A DNA stretch of 64,000 bases, from contig JAJFZO010000566.1 of the NCBI GenBank assembly GCA_021397835.1, positions 5,766,001 through 5,830,000 on the forward strand, in the 5' to 3' direction. Shown in pieces: positions 49,399 to 61,725 of the stretch. The notes under the pieces were generated by a model. That model was not told the origin of the DNA. It ran no database searches and saw nothing but the letters and a program-made list of their open reading frames with translations. The position numbers and the translations under genes were made by a program. Each line of letters starts with the position of its first letter. The stretch's first letter is position 1. The DNA comes from Moringa oleifera (lineage: Eukaryota; Streptophyta; Magnoliopsida; Brassicales; Moringaceae).

Positions 49399-49400
<2 letters not shown>
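48461..49400. other. AT-rich intergenic DNA
   Basis: No gene recognised on either strand; moderate AT content, no repeats seen. Confidence 0.6.

Positions 49401-49402
<2 letters not shown>

Positions 49403-49435
<33 letters not shown>
49403..49435. repeat. (TA)n microsatellite
   Basis: Uninterrupted TA run of about 33 bases. Confidence 0.9.
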
Positions 49436-49437
<2 letters not shown>

Positions 49438-49439
49438 AC

Positions 49440-51150
49440 CAATAGTTTACAAATGCAAATGTTTACAAAAAATAAAAAATAAATATTCACTCTAATTTTT
49501 ATCAAAGGAGTTAGCAAATACTTAAAGTACCATGTGTAGCCTGATATGTAGCATTTGACGATCATCGTACATAAATGGCTTACCTGTAATTAGATGTTCA
49601 ATTATATGTAGCATGTGGCATTATATGCAGCATGTGGCATACACAATTACCCTTGTGAAAAGACAAGGCACACAAAGTTAGTCTCCCACTAATATTAGTT
49701 AACAATGTAATCAAAAAAATAACTTACTCTTGTCTTATTTGGGTGACTACTTTTTTTTATGTGCAACATGCTAGAGTGGTAATCGAGATGGTTTGATGGC
49801 TTTTCTTCGTATAAAAAACCCCATTGAAAAGATATCCATGAAGCATCCAACGTAATAGATTCATTTTCCTACATTAGATGTCCTTCGGTAGATTTTCATC
49901 TAAAAGACATATACGTGTAAAAACAAATTTCTTAGGTCTGTACTAGCAACAATCTAATGCTAACGACACATATGACATGGGATAAACAACTGCTTTAATG
50001 TTTTAATAGTAAATTCATGTCACCAATTGATAAAGAGAAAAAATTAAAAAGAACAAAAAAAAAAATGTACCAGAGTGGGCAACTTTCTCAAATTCATTCT
50101 AAACTCAATTTAGCATCTCGTTCCCCTTTTTGTGCTCACCATAATTAGAACTTTTCGAGGGATCTTCTTTATCAACATCATTTTTTATTGCTCATAGTCA
50201 TAATAAGGTAAAAGAATCTGCATACAAAACAATATAAGTTACACAAATGGTTTTAATGAAATGTAAAAGATAATGATTAACACATACAATGAGATATGGA
50301 TCGACAAGGCATATGTCTTGCTTATAAATGTCCAACAATTACTAGTGACACTTCCACAACGTAAGAAGGTTTGCCTTAACATGCTACATAATGAGAAATA
50401 ATGCCACGAAATAAGAAATAAAACACGAACCTAACAGAAAATAAAAATATGAAATTTAAAATTAAAACACAAAATCAAACAACAAGCCATAAAATCAAAA
50501 TACTAGGCATAGAATCATAAAGTAGAACATGAAAACACAAAATAAGAAATGAAAAATCAAACTAAGACATAGGATCATAAAACATGACATAAAATCAAAA
50601 ACTAAGCCACGAAACAATACACAAAAGCAGAAAAGTAAGACATAGAATAAGAAAATAAGACACATAATGTGAAAGTAATACACGACAATATTTAATAAAC
50701 ACAAAAATGTTATATATATATATAGTCAACAATTATGCAACTCACCTTGTTAACTCTATTGAAGTTTTAGTAAGATCAAAAGGGGCAACTTCAAAACTAG
50801 TTGTGTTTGGTAGCTCTTAATACTTCAATTGGTTATCAAGCAAAACTCTATTTTGCTGAACCAAACCTACTTTTCCTCTAGTAAGAACCACATTTTCGTT
50901 TTAACTTCTTGCTTGAACTCCCAGAGAAGCAAATGAGCACAAGAAGTTCTATTTTTTAGGTATTTTGAGGAAATGCCCAAAGTATATATCCATGAACTTT
51001 TCCTTTATATTCCTACTTCTATCAAGCTAGGTCAGTAAACATCATCAATTGCTGAAATCACATCATTGTTATAGTAGTTGAGAACTTTCAAATTGCTTGT
51101 TTTCCATTAGATTTTCGGAGTGATGATAAACTTCTTGATGATTAGCATCT
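49440..51150 (-). other. Transposon-like scrap, possibly a CACTA internal region
   Basis: No intact gene. A minus-strand frame at about 50,750-50,900 reads ENVVLTRGKVGLVQQNRVLL, then FEVAPFDLTKTSIELTR, a coiled-coil-like tail reminiscent of Transposase_24 C-termini. 50,380-50,690 is a degenerate array of ACATAAAATCAAAA-type units. Repeats next to such a tail also occur in the CACTA element at 17,500-19,340, so this may be a related remnant. Similarity is weak. Confidence 0.35.
50380..50695. repeat. Degenerate short tandem array (ACATAAAATCAAAA type)
   Basis: Roughly 18-22-bp units with cores such as GACATAAAATCAAAAACTAA, GGCATAGAATCATAAAGTAG and GACATAGGATCATAAAACAT. Non-coding; the open minus frame across it is an artefact of the repeat. 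Confidence 0.75.
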
Positions 51151-53780
51151 ACATATAGCCAACATAATATAAATATAAAAAACAAACATTCATGGACCAA
51201 AATCGTGAAAGATATACTTCAATCAAGGAACAAAACTCATAAACGAGACACAAAATTGTCAAATATAATTCATGAAAGTGAATAACCTAATGGACGAATA
51301 CAAATATTGTGCCATGAGATAAAGAATTAATCCACAATATTAACAAATAATACACATTATATTTTTGGTTATTTTCAAACATACTATTTTTCAGACAATT
51401 GAAAAAAAAAATCTCAAAATTTTAAATATTATTTTGTGTATTAATTTCTTTTTACAATAAATAAAAATATATTTTAAAATTTGAATTATGAATTATTATC
51501 AACCTAAAAATTACACTCTTTTAAGATTAGGTCTATTACTAAGTAAAAGTTTGAAAATATTTTGATTAAAGATACAAATTAATGCAAAGACTAAATTTTT
51601 ATAGATAAAAGATATTAAATTTAAATTTAAATTATATAGAAAAAATTATCAATCTTAATATATTTTTAAAATATAAAACTATAAAATAATTAATGCTAAT
51701 ATTTTTTAAAAAATTTAAAGAGATATATACTCTCTATTTCAAAATAAAAAAGTAGAAACTGCTTTTAAGTTATATATATGAGAATAAAGTTTTAAATCTT
51801 ATATTGTTAAAAGTTATGTACTTAAACCCTATATAATTTTTTTATTTTTTATTTTTTGTACATATAATTTAAAATAATAAAAAGATAGTTTAAAATATTA
51901 AAATATATAATATTTATAATATGATATAACTTAAAATAATATGATATTTATGTCTCTTAAAATAAAATCAAACATCAATAAAAAATGTGTCAATATGTTA
52001 CATTTTTCTACACAAAGTATATCTTAATGCATTTTGAGTTGTGATATAATATTATTTTTTGATTTCGTAATTTTTGTTTAATAATAGTCTCCTTATATGT
52101 GATATTAAACTAACATGAGCATATGAACGCACATTAAAAGACTATGATGTTGAAGTTGTCTAAATTTAAAAATTTGAATTAATTTAATATTATTTAAAAT
52201 GTATATTATAAATATGAAAACTTTTTAAATCAAAATTAAATTTTTGATAAATGCTCTACAATTTATATAAGGTTTAAATCAAGAGATGATGACCTAAACT
52301 TTAAGCTAATTTTTAAAGTGAAAAGTTGGAAAAATTGATCTCATTTGAATAAAATTTTCATGTGATAAAAAGATAACCTTTTCATTTATGAAAGATTTAT
52401 TTTTTGTTTATTTATAAATAAATAAAAAATAATTAAAATATTGATTTATTTCAATAATTATTAAAAATTATTTTTATATAAAATAATTAATATTTATAAA
52501 ATATTTACTTACTAAAAAATTATTAAAAATAAACAAGGAACTAAATCATTAAAAAAATTAATTAATTATATATTAGCCATAAATAATTGTTAATAAAAAT
52601 AAACAAAATTTAAAATAAAAATAATAACAAAATAGAAAACTGATCTATTAAATTAAAACAAATCTTTCGTTTAAAAATATATATTTAGAATGAAGAATGA
52701 CTATTTAATAAAATTCTAATATTAAGAAAAATTTGGTGTGTACTTTAAATGATATTGATTTATAAAAGTTAAGATAAAAATTAAAATTAAAATTTTTAAA
52801 TAAAATTATCTTAAATTAAAACTAAAAATTATTTATTTAAATATAAAAATATAAATGTACATCAGCACCTACATGTCGCGGATATAGACATTTTAAAAAT
52901 ATTTGTCATGTTATATATATATATTAAATTACTTTTATGACATTTTTTAGGCTAAACCTATATTTAAATTTAAATACTTATGTATTTATTAAATTAATTA
53001 TATGTTTGATATTTTAATTTAATTTAAATTAGAGTTAGATTAGAAAGAAATAAGTTATTTTTATTTTTAAAATATTAAAAAATTATTCAAGTAAATTATA
53101 TATTTTATTTTAAGTTTATCATTTAATTTTAAATAATTACATATTTATGACTTATTTTTGATATAAATATATATTTAAAATTTAAATAATATAAAATTAA
53201 AAAATATTTAAGTATCAAAATTTTTTTAAATTTATTTTTATGATGTCAACTTGAATATTTTTTTATTTGTATTTGTAAAAAAATTTCAAGTCAAGATTTA
53301 TTATATAATATCTTCAATTTAAATTATAGATCTTTATAAAAAATTAATAATATAATTTAAATTTGAATTAAATTAAAAAATTTTATGTTAAAATTCTTTA
53401 TAAGAAGATATCAAGAACTTGTGGTTAAAAAAAAAATCTAAATCGAATTAAATTAAAAAAATCATATTTGTAATAATTCAATTTCTTCATATGTACTTAT
53501 AAAATAATTTAAAATACAAATGTACTATAATTACTATATACCTATATAAATAATTTGAGTTCCATAAGAACTCTTAGAGAGCTTAAGAAAACATAAAATT
53601 ATCTAAAAAACAGAATTTGAAATAAAATATCTGAGCGAGACAAAAATTACCTTATCTTATAATTTAAAGATTTGAGGATGAAGTTTTTTCTCATCAAAAA
53701 ATTTATCATGCCCTTTGGGATAAGGAAGAATAATCTTTTCTATGGAAAGACGGCATAAATTTGTCAAGGGATAGAGTCCA
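51150..53780. other. AT-rich intergenic DNA upstream of the UBP gene
   Basis: Very high A/T content with no coding signal on either strand. Nothing recognisable until composition changes at about 53,780. Confidence 0.7.
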
Positions 53781-54223
53781 GATTTGTTTCCAATTCAAGA
53801 AAACAACAACAGTAAAAGCAAGCAGGCTGTTACCATGCGAACGCATAACTGTAACAGTGCTAGTTTAGCTTTAGCTTCTCCTCTCTCTCCCTCTCCATTT
53901 TGGTCCGAGTGGGAAAACGCCAAAATAATATAGCGGCTGAGTTTCCCTCCCATTTCAAACACCCTGAAAACTTCTTTCATCTTCCCTCCATTTTTTTTTG
54001 GCTTAGCCTCCTAAACGAGTTCTCTTTTGAAATAGCGAAATTAATTTCTTCAAATTGAGTAGGCAAAACGATTTTTCTTATTAAGATTTGTCAATCTCAT
54101 TTTCCTCTTCAAACTCTCTTGCCTTTTCGATCCGTGTTTTCATCGGAAACCCTAGAGAAGACTCTTCTTTAGATTCAGTGTTTCTCACCCGATCTTGGTT
54201 GGGTCTTCTTCGATCTCACTACA
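53781..54223 (+). promoter_or_regulatory. Promoter and 5' UTR of the UBP gene
   Basis: Composition changes abruptly near 53,780. A pyrimidine patch, CTTCTCCTCTCTCTCCCTCT (about 53,875-53,894), is typical of plant core promoters. A telo-box, AAACCCTA, is at 54,147-54,154. An E2F-like inverse motif, AACGCCAAAA, lies near 53,916. No ATG was seen between about 53,940 and the start codon at 54,224. The transcription start is inferred. Confidence 0.5.
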
Positions 54224-57200
54224 ATGACTGCTCTTGTTGAATCCGTTGATGGGTCTGTGCCTATTTGCCACGCCCGCGATTCTCTCGAAAGCCGTGATGG
54301 GACTTCGTCATCTTCACTTATGCAAGCTCTAGATAGCCAGTCTTTGGTTTCTACTCTTTCAAATGCAAATAGGTCACCAGTTGCACCGAAATTAGCTGGT
54401 GCTGTGAAAATCCTTGGCGGGTCTTTACCATCATCACAGACTGGTACCGTAGTGGATCAATCTTTGGATCTCCCATCACCAAAGCTGAACGGGTCCTCAT
54501 CACTGATTAACGCCTCCGGTGACCAGCCTTTGGTGAATCTTGATGGTTCTTTATCATATTCTTCATTGCCGCCAATGGAAACCCACGGGAGCAAGCAGAC
54601 TCTTACCTCACCATCGAATCGAGATGGGTTGTCAGTGTCCTCTTCTCTCAATGACTCTGTTGATCAAGAAAAGTCTTTGGCGGCTTCAGTACATAATTCA
54701 AATGGGTCCTCTTTTTCTTCATCAATGGAAGCCCTAGAGCGCTGTTCTCTGAATTCTCCATCTTCCAATGGAGTTGGGTCCTTACTATCTTCTCCAATGC
54801 TGGCAGCCGATGTCTATCAACCAATTTCCATTATTATGCCTGGGTATAGTGTATCCCTCAATGATAAGGCTTGTTCATCGCCTAAAAATAATAGTCCCAG
54901 TTTCTTACCCTTTGATCTTGAAGAAGATAATCCTCAAGAGCACCATTCATCATCTTGTAGAGGATGGGGCCAACATGGCACTTCTATCCCAATATCAAGG
55001 GATGATACTCCTGGTTTCTTAGGTTGGCATGATTCAAGCTTCTCAAAGTGGTTAGAAGCCAGTGAAACCAAGGAAATCCAACCTGCTGGGGTGGTATGTT
55101 TCTTGTTTTTGTCCTCTCAAGTTTTATGTATTTACCTGTGTATCTGTATATATTTTTGATAATTATGTGTTGAGTTGTTGACTTCTGCTAGTTTTGGTTT
55201 TTCAGGGTGCAGGGCTTTCAAATCTAGGCAACACTTGCTTCATGAATTCTATCCTGCAATGTTTCACTCACACTGTGCCCCTTGTTCAGGCTCTCAGTAC
55301 TTATGATCACCCTATGCCCTGTGATTGTATGATCTATCCTTCAATCACAATTTTTTTTTTTTTTTTTGAGGTTATCAATATACCGTCGTAGTTAAAATTT
55401 CAGCTGTTATTGATGTAATACTTTTGGTTGTTTGAAAACTTCAAATTGTCAGGTAATACAGAAGGTTTCTGTGTTATTTGCACGCTACGTGATCACATCG
55501 AGCTCTCATTATGTTCTTCTGGGGGGGTTGTTTCACCTTGGAAACTTGTTGATAATTTGAACTGTATCCTTTCCATCTTTATTTATCATTTACTGAGTGT
55601 TTCTTGGTTTCTATTTAATGTTGGTTCTATTATGTTTTCTTGAAACAAGAGCATCTATTCATTGCATTGCATGGTTTTATGATTTGCTTTTACTGTATGA
55701 TAGTTAATCATTATTATCAAATACTGTTAAAGTTTAGGTTTCCATTCTATTTCGGTGTATTTTTATCAGGAATTGTGAACATGATGTTATCAATTTGACA
55801 GATATTTCATGTTTATAGAGAAATTTCTTTTTTCAACAATATGCAATTCTTGACTCAAACAATCAGATTTTTCATCTTGTTTCTTGAGATACCAGCAGGA
55901 AGATGCTCATGAATTCTTGCAATCTTTCTTAGACAAACTTGAGAGATGTTGTCTAGATTCTAAGAAAAAGGATGGGTGTTTGTCTTCCCAAGATATTAAC
56001 CTTGTTGAACGGGTTTTTGGTGGCTGTCTCATAAGCAGAGTATGGACTAAGTAACCTTTTCTTAGTTTTTAAACCTATGCTGATATTATTTGTTGTGAAT
56101 GTTTTACCCCTCATAGTTTAGGATATAGGTTGACTGACGTTCTATTGGTGTTTTGAATTTCAGCTACGATGTTGCAGTTGCGGACACTATTCTGACACTT
56201 ATGAGCCATCTCTTGGGCTGAGTTTGGAGATTGAAAATGTGAACACCCTTAAAAGTGCTCTAGAATCTTTCACCAGTGTTGAAAAGCTTGATGATCCAGG
56301 GATGAAGTTTACGTGTGAGAATTGCAAAGAAAAAGTGTCAAAGGATAAGCAGCTTAAGGTAGACCAGACCCCTGCAGTTGCTGCATTTCATTTGAAGAGG
56401 TTCAAAAATGATGGAACTTCTGTTGAAAAAATCTACAAGCATGTGGAATTTCCGTTGGAGTTGGACTTGAAGCCCTACACAAGTAGCAGTCAGAATAGTG
56501 ATGTGAGTAAAACACATCTGTCTATAAAAATGTTATTAATAGAAAGCTGTCTACGAAAAAACCTCATTAAATAATAGAGAACCATTTGATTAATAACTAT
56601 GGGGAAATGGGATATAACCTAAGTACATTTTCTATGATGCCGCAGTCTCGTTTATCAAATCTGTAAATGTTATCTTAACAGCTAAGACCTATTGACCTGT
56701 GTTTTCACAAGATGTAGGATCATTAAATCTGCAGATCTATATTTGTATATTGTGCACAGTTATGCTTATTTCAGGTTCATATCATATCTATGTAGATTCT
56801 CTGAATCTTTCCTTTATTTGTGAAAGGTTGAACTGAAGTATCGTCTGTACGCACTTGTGGAGCATATAGGAGACTCACTAAATTCTGGCCATTACTTGTC
56901 CTACATTCGGTCCTCCCCAAACACATGGCATAAGTTGGATGACTCACAGGTATGGCTACCTGGTATTAATTAGCTGTTTGAAAGCCCTTGTTACTGATGC
57001 AAGTTCTACATTAGTATTAAGTTCATAAGAAAGTAGGGTGGTAACCTAGCTCTTATCTTGCACATTCTGATGATTTGTTTATCCGACTATTATTGCAGCA
57101 TTCTAAAAGATTTGTTTTATGTTTTGATTGTTTCCAGCAGTTATTCACTGCTTCGTTATTCATGTCATTGATTTTTGAGAGAACTTTGCTTAGGCCTTTG

Positions 57201-58335
57201 ACAATTATAAAATGATTTCATTTTCAAGGTTTTTTGAGTTACTCGAGTTTCATTTCCTTGTTTAAAACATTAGTCTTATTGGGCATGAAAAGTTGATCAC
57301 TTATCAACAGTTATTGTCTATCTTGGCTAAGTTTGGTTTACTGATATGAGTTTTTAGTTACTCAAAATTGAAGCAAGCTTATTACATTTGAAGTTTCTTT
57401 TAATTGTTTGCAGGTATCTAGGGTTCAAGAAGAATTTGTCATTTCTCAGGATGCATATATTCTTTTCTATGCCAGGCAGGATACACCATGGTTTTCAAGC
57501 ATATTTGAAATGAGAAGGCAAATGTTTGATAAGAGGAGATCCAATTCATCGCCCGAGTCTGTTCTGGATATGAGGGATGCTTACTGTTCTGATCACAGAA
57601 TCGAAGAAAATGACAACTATGAGCCCAATGTATCCTCAGACAAGGAAACTCCAAATTCGTTACCTTTGGCAACAAGAGATGGATTGTCTGGGGTTAATGA
57701 TGGATTGTCTCTATCAGAATATAGAGAGACTAAGGCTGATGTTGTCATGAGTAATGCCTCAGTGCCTTCGAAGGTCAGTCACTCTGAAAAGTTGTGTAAC
57801 ATGCCTTCTGTTGAAGAAAATAAATCCTGTGGGCATATTGACAATGATGCAAGGAGTAATGGTTGCCCTTCTGTGTCTGGATCACGTTACTGTAGTCCTT
57901 TAAAGCAGCAGCAAGGTAAAAAAAACTGACTTTAATGATTTTTTCATACATACGTGTGTGTGTGTGTGTATAAAACTAGTTATTTTTTATAGATGATAAG
58001 AGAATTAACATTAAGAAATTGGTTGGAACTTTCCAGAAGTAAGTTATTGCATTCCACGGGATCATCTGAAATCAGAGATGCAGGCGACTCGTAAAAGGCC
58101 ATCAAGCAAGGTCCCTCAAGATGTAAACAGAGGTTTAGCTCTTAGATGCCTTAAAAAGCACATGCCTGGCTCACGAGCCATGATGCTTTCTGCTGCTATG
58201 GGGGTTCAACATAATGGTTATCTGAACAAAAAGAAGAAAAAGTTATCATCATCTCCATGCAAAAGGGCCAGTCCTCCTGCAAATCGTCAACGCAATCAAG
58301 AACCTGTCATGCGTCCTGTGGCAATATTACGTTGA
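54224..58335 (+). CDS. UBP20/21-like: Ubiquitin carboxyl-terminal hydrolase, UBP20/UBP21 type (USP/C19 deubiquitinase)
   Basis: Eight exons: 54,224-55,093; 55,206-55,326; 55,453-55,563; 55,867-56,039; 56,164-56,502; 56,827-56,949; 57,414-57,915; 58,037-58,335. They give 845 aa with all GT-AG introns and joining phases. Residues 1-290 are a Ser-rich, probably disordered region. The USP domain (about 291-600) has catalytic C301 (LSNLGNTCFMNS), a QQEDAHEFL motif, zinc-ribbon pairs C428-X2-C431 and C476-X2-C479, catalytic H560 (NSGHYLSY) and the Asp box LDDSQ (D576/D577). The C-terminal tail has a basic run K811-K815, possibly nuclear targeting. By family it removes ubiquitin from proteins. Closest recognisable relatives are Arabidopsis UBP20 and UBP21; this protein is longer, mainly at both ends. 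Exon 4 start was chosen because it continues the homologous sequence (NLN-YFSS...RYQQEDAHEF). Confidence 0.95.
57950..57970. repeat. (GT)n microsatellite in UBP intron 7
   Basis: Short GTGTGTGT run inside the 121-bp last intron. Confidence 0.8.
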
Positions 58336-60005
58336 AGTGTTGCAGAGTTTTATTCCGTTGGTATGTTTTGGCCAACACAGTTGGAGAGCTCAAATTCAAA
58401 TTCTTCTTATTCTTTTAGGAGTACATAACTTGAATGTTGCTTGCAACAGCTGCTTGGTTTCTCTTTTGCATGGTAGGGAGCCAAGCACATTAATCCTTAG
58501 TCTTTTCTACTTTTTTTTTTTCCTAGATACATGCCAGTCTAGAAAATGTAAAGTTTAGAATGCAGAATCCATTAAAATTTTCTGCTAGCATTCGTAAGAA
58601 GGCAGCCTTCCTTTTTTATCCTCCTTGCTATTTACATAGTACATGGTTTGCATATGATCTTAGTTATGTAAGTGCCAGGAAGAATGAAGGAAGAAAGGAG
58701 TCACTTATTAATGATTGTAGAATATTTTTGTTGAGTCAGTGGTGAAATGCCCAACTAGTTGCAGGAAAGGGTTATGGAATGAATAGCGTTATATTGTTGC
58801 TTGTGGTAGTTGTCTTATTGCAAGTTAAAGGTTCAATTTATGTTGTGCTAACAAAATGTGGAAAGAACTTGTGCTGCCACCATCCTGCAAATGAATCTAT
58901 GCCACTTTGGTCTTCATTTTCTTTTGAAATGCCACTTTGTGCCCTGGTCTATCATAAGATTAATGTTTATCTGGGGTTGGTGACTGATTAGCTGACAAGT
59001 CAATTGCAGGTGAGTTTGCAGTTTTATTTTGAGTAGTGTAGGTTTTATTTTATTTTTTGGGGCGGGGGTAATTTTCATGCCTTCCAGTGATTTTAAGGCT
59101 TTTAGATATCAGTTTATTTTTAAGCATAGCATGATGAAGGTTTGCGTGGTGGCTATGAGCCTAGATGCTACATGGAAGCATAGCTAATTGCTAAAGTTAG
59201 GTCTTAGAGAAGAAATGATCATTATAGAGAAATAGTCCATGATCAATAGTATCTGTCCATCCAAAGTTCTTTTTATTTAGTCTCAAAAGCTTTTTTCAGG
59301 TGTCACAAGGTATTCAATTTTTAAAATTTAGTTTATTCAATCAAAAGACGTTATTTATTTATTATTCTCTATAAATTACAAACCTCTTAAACATGATTTT
59401 TAAATAAGATTTCTTCCGTTAGAGATTTTTGTTTGAGAGAGGATACAATTTTTACCGTCAATTTTTTAACACAACATTAGATAATATATCCCATTGTTTT
59501 CCACATTTAGATTAAGATTTTCTGAAAAATCATTGTATAGTTGTACATTTCGGCTTGTATTTCTTCCTTTACGATTTTTCAGTTATACCAATGAAATGAT
59601 GCAATTTTCTTTTATGTGGTTTAAAAGGCAAAAACAATTTTGTGTAGACTCCCGTTTTATAACAGTTGATGAAGTAGTTTGTCCAGATTAACTTGTGGTA
59701 GTTGATTATTGATTATTGTGAAGTAGAGCAATTGGTGATTGGTATTTATTTTTCTAGCTCAAATTGACGGTGGTTGATTAAGTGATTTTTTATTTTTTTA
59801 ATCTTAAAAAAAAATGATTGATGCTTGGATTGGTATATTTGCAATCTTCCCATATGATGATACTTATTAAATCAAGCTTTGCTTGGTTTTTATTTCTTCT
59901 CTCACAAAGTAGCGATTATGCTTAGCATCTGAATGTGGCGTTGGATTATTTGCGAGGTAGTTATGTTTAAATTATGACATTATATGATGGGAATTTGATG
60001 ACTAA
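58336..60005. other. 3' UTR and downstream flank of the UBP gene
   Basis: 58,336 to about 59,000 keeps a genic base composition and probably includes the 3' UTR. No canonical AATAAA stood out. Beyond about 59,280 it turns AT-rich with no gene seen. Short open frames have no recognisable similarity. Confidence 0.5.
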
Positions 60006-60560
60006 CACTATAAAATCTTTTAATAAATGCCAAAATCATATCAATTCTCTTATATTATAAAGAAATTCAGTTTTAACAATAAATTTTTTTCTCGTTAAAT
60101 ATAAAAAAATTATCGTTAAAATATTTAACAATAGATTGGCAATAGAAAAAAATTTGTAATTAAAACGACAATTGTGTAAGAAATTAATGAAAATTTTTAT
60201 GTATGTCTTTAAGATAACAATGATTTTTTATATCACCAAAAAATTTAAGTTAGTTATTGATTTTAAAAATTTAGCAACTAATTAATGACATAAGTATCTG
60301 TAGGTAAATTTGAGATTCAACTACGGGTTACAGTCTCTTGCTAAAATTTAAAATTTTAGTGTGATTAAAATCTCTCATTAAAGTTTAAGATTTTAGTGAC
60401 TAATTAAAATTAGTCATTACAGTTTAAGACTTAGAATAGATGAAAATCAATTGTTAAATCTTAAGCTTTAGCTATAGACTTCAATTTATTGCTAAATTGA
60501 TATAATTTTAAAAAAATATAATTAACTTTTATACTGTATGCTAAACAAAGTAAATTGAAA
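60006..60560 (-). repeat. CACTA-type terminus and subterminal repeats (second element)
   Basis: Starts with CACTATAAAATC at 60,006, preceded by TAA. Then come numerous short motifs in both orientations: TTAGCAACTAATTAATGAC, TTAGTGACTAATTAAAATTA, GTCATTACAG, and repeated AAGTTTAAGATTTTAG phrases. The pattern resembles the subterminal region of the element at 25,780-26,363, and it sits next to a Transposase_24 remnant. Confidence 0.6.
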
Positions 60561-60699
60561 TTGCATATAATCCATAAAAAAAAAAAAGTACATCATACTA
60601 TTTTGTTCTTATCAAATACAATGTACATAGGTAAAAATAAATCTAATCATCAAGTGATCATTAGGCGATACTAGAGGTGTGCATTTTAGAAGAAGAGCC

Positions 60700-61725
60700 T
60701 CTATCTTGCAGATGTGTTCATTCATATCAACCTTTCTTTGTAAGTGCTCTTGTAATTCGATCTTGAATTGTAGGCAATCATGCTCCCCCGCCTATGCTCC
60801 TCCTCTAAATGCTCTTCTAGAGTTTTATGCTCTTCCTCCATACATATATCTAGAGTTTGATGTTTCTCTTCCATACATTCCTCCATAGTCTTACACTTCA
60901 GCTTTATGTATGCTTCGAGGGTCTTCATTTAAGAGTGCAAATTCTACATAGTTATGCTGTCAATAAAGCGCTCACTGTTAAAGTTACCACCTGAATATTG
61001 TGATCGGACTTTGAAACCAAGCTCACACATTCGATGCTTTCTTTCTCCACCTACTGCCTCATAGTAAAGTGTAGTCTACTTTAAGAGTGTCAAAAATCCT
61101 TCCTGTGGCTTGGAGCCGAGGTAAATAACTCTTCGAAGTGTTTTTACAATAAAGTATTTGTTAACTTATTCATCAGCTAAATCAAATAGTGAAGTAAAAA
61201 ATAAAATAACTCTGATTATGTATTATATATATATAAACTTACATTTAGTTGTCTGACATGCATATTGATGAACTCATTAGGGTTAAGCTTCTTAGTATGA
61301 GTTTGTTTGAAAAACTTTATAGTAGTTGGCTCATAATACCATTCACACACCTGAAAAAAAAAACATAATTAATAAATAACCATATAATTTTTGTTTAAAT
61401 TGGTATAAGTAATTTAAATATCAGATCTACCAAGCATTGAAAATAGTTTTGTAGTGAATATGAACCAGCACTATATTAAGAGGGACTTGATCCGAGTTTG
61501 CTTGTCTTACTTCGTCGATCATGAATATGGTCATGCAGTTCTATTTATACTTTGGTCGGCTCTATTCTGTCTATCACTGCTCTTTCATGGTATCTGGGAC
61601 AAATTGAGGCTTACTTTTTCCTTTGTTGTGACACACATACATTAAATCGTCATATCAATCCATAGCTCTAGCCTCCTTTACCACGCCATCCACTTATCCC
61701 ATGTGAAATATTTCTACAACAAAAT
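60700..61725 (-). pseudogene. Transposase_24 remnant of a second CACTA-type element
   Basis: Minus-strand fragments in family order: a broken segment with CVTTKEKVSLNLSQIP (about 61,560-61,640); VCEWYYEPTTIKFFKQTHTK then KLNPNEFINMHVRQLN (61,240-61,350); and SLYYEAVGGERKHRMCELGF (about 61,000-61,070). A Glu/Lys-rich coiled-coil tail follows, containing ECMEEKHQTLDICMEEEHKT (60,722-60,928). Stops and frame changes lie between blocks. No TNPD-type gene was found nearby, so this element is incomplete or was non-autonomous. The right end was not identified. Confidence 0.65.

Noticed and set aside
50495..50704. Minus-strand hydrophobic frame resembling a membrane protein
   Set aside because: Artefact of the ACATAAAATCAAAA-type tandem array.
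54457..54651. Antisense frame inside UBP exon 1
   Set aside because: Shadow of the long coding exon; no independent support.
55801..55810. Alternative UBP exon starting at ATATTTCA after GACAG
   Set aside because: It reaches a stop within a few codons unless a tiny exon is assumed. The acceptor at 55,866 gives the expected NLN-YFSS...RYQQEDAHEF without extra exons.
57985..58036. Acceptor TTTTATAG at about 57,991 for the last UBP exon
   Set aside because: In the required phase it leads to TAA after FQK; the acceptor TTTCCAG at 58,036 keeps the frame to the C-terminus.
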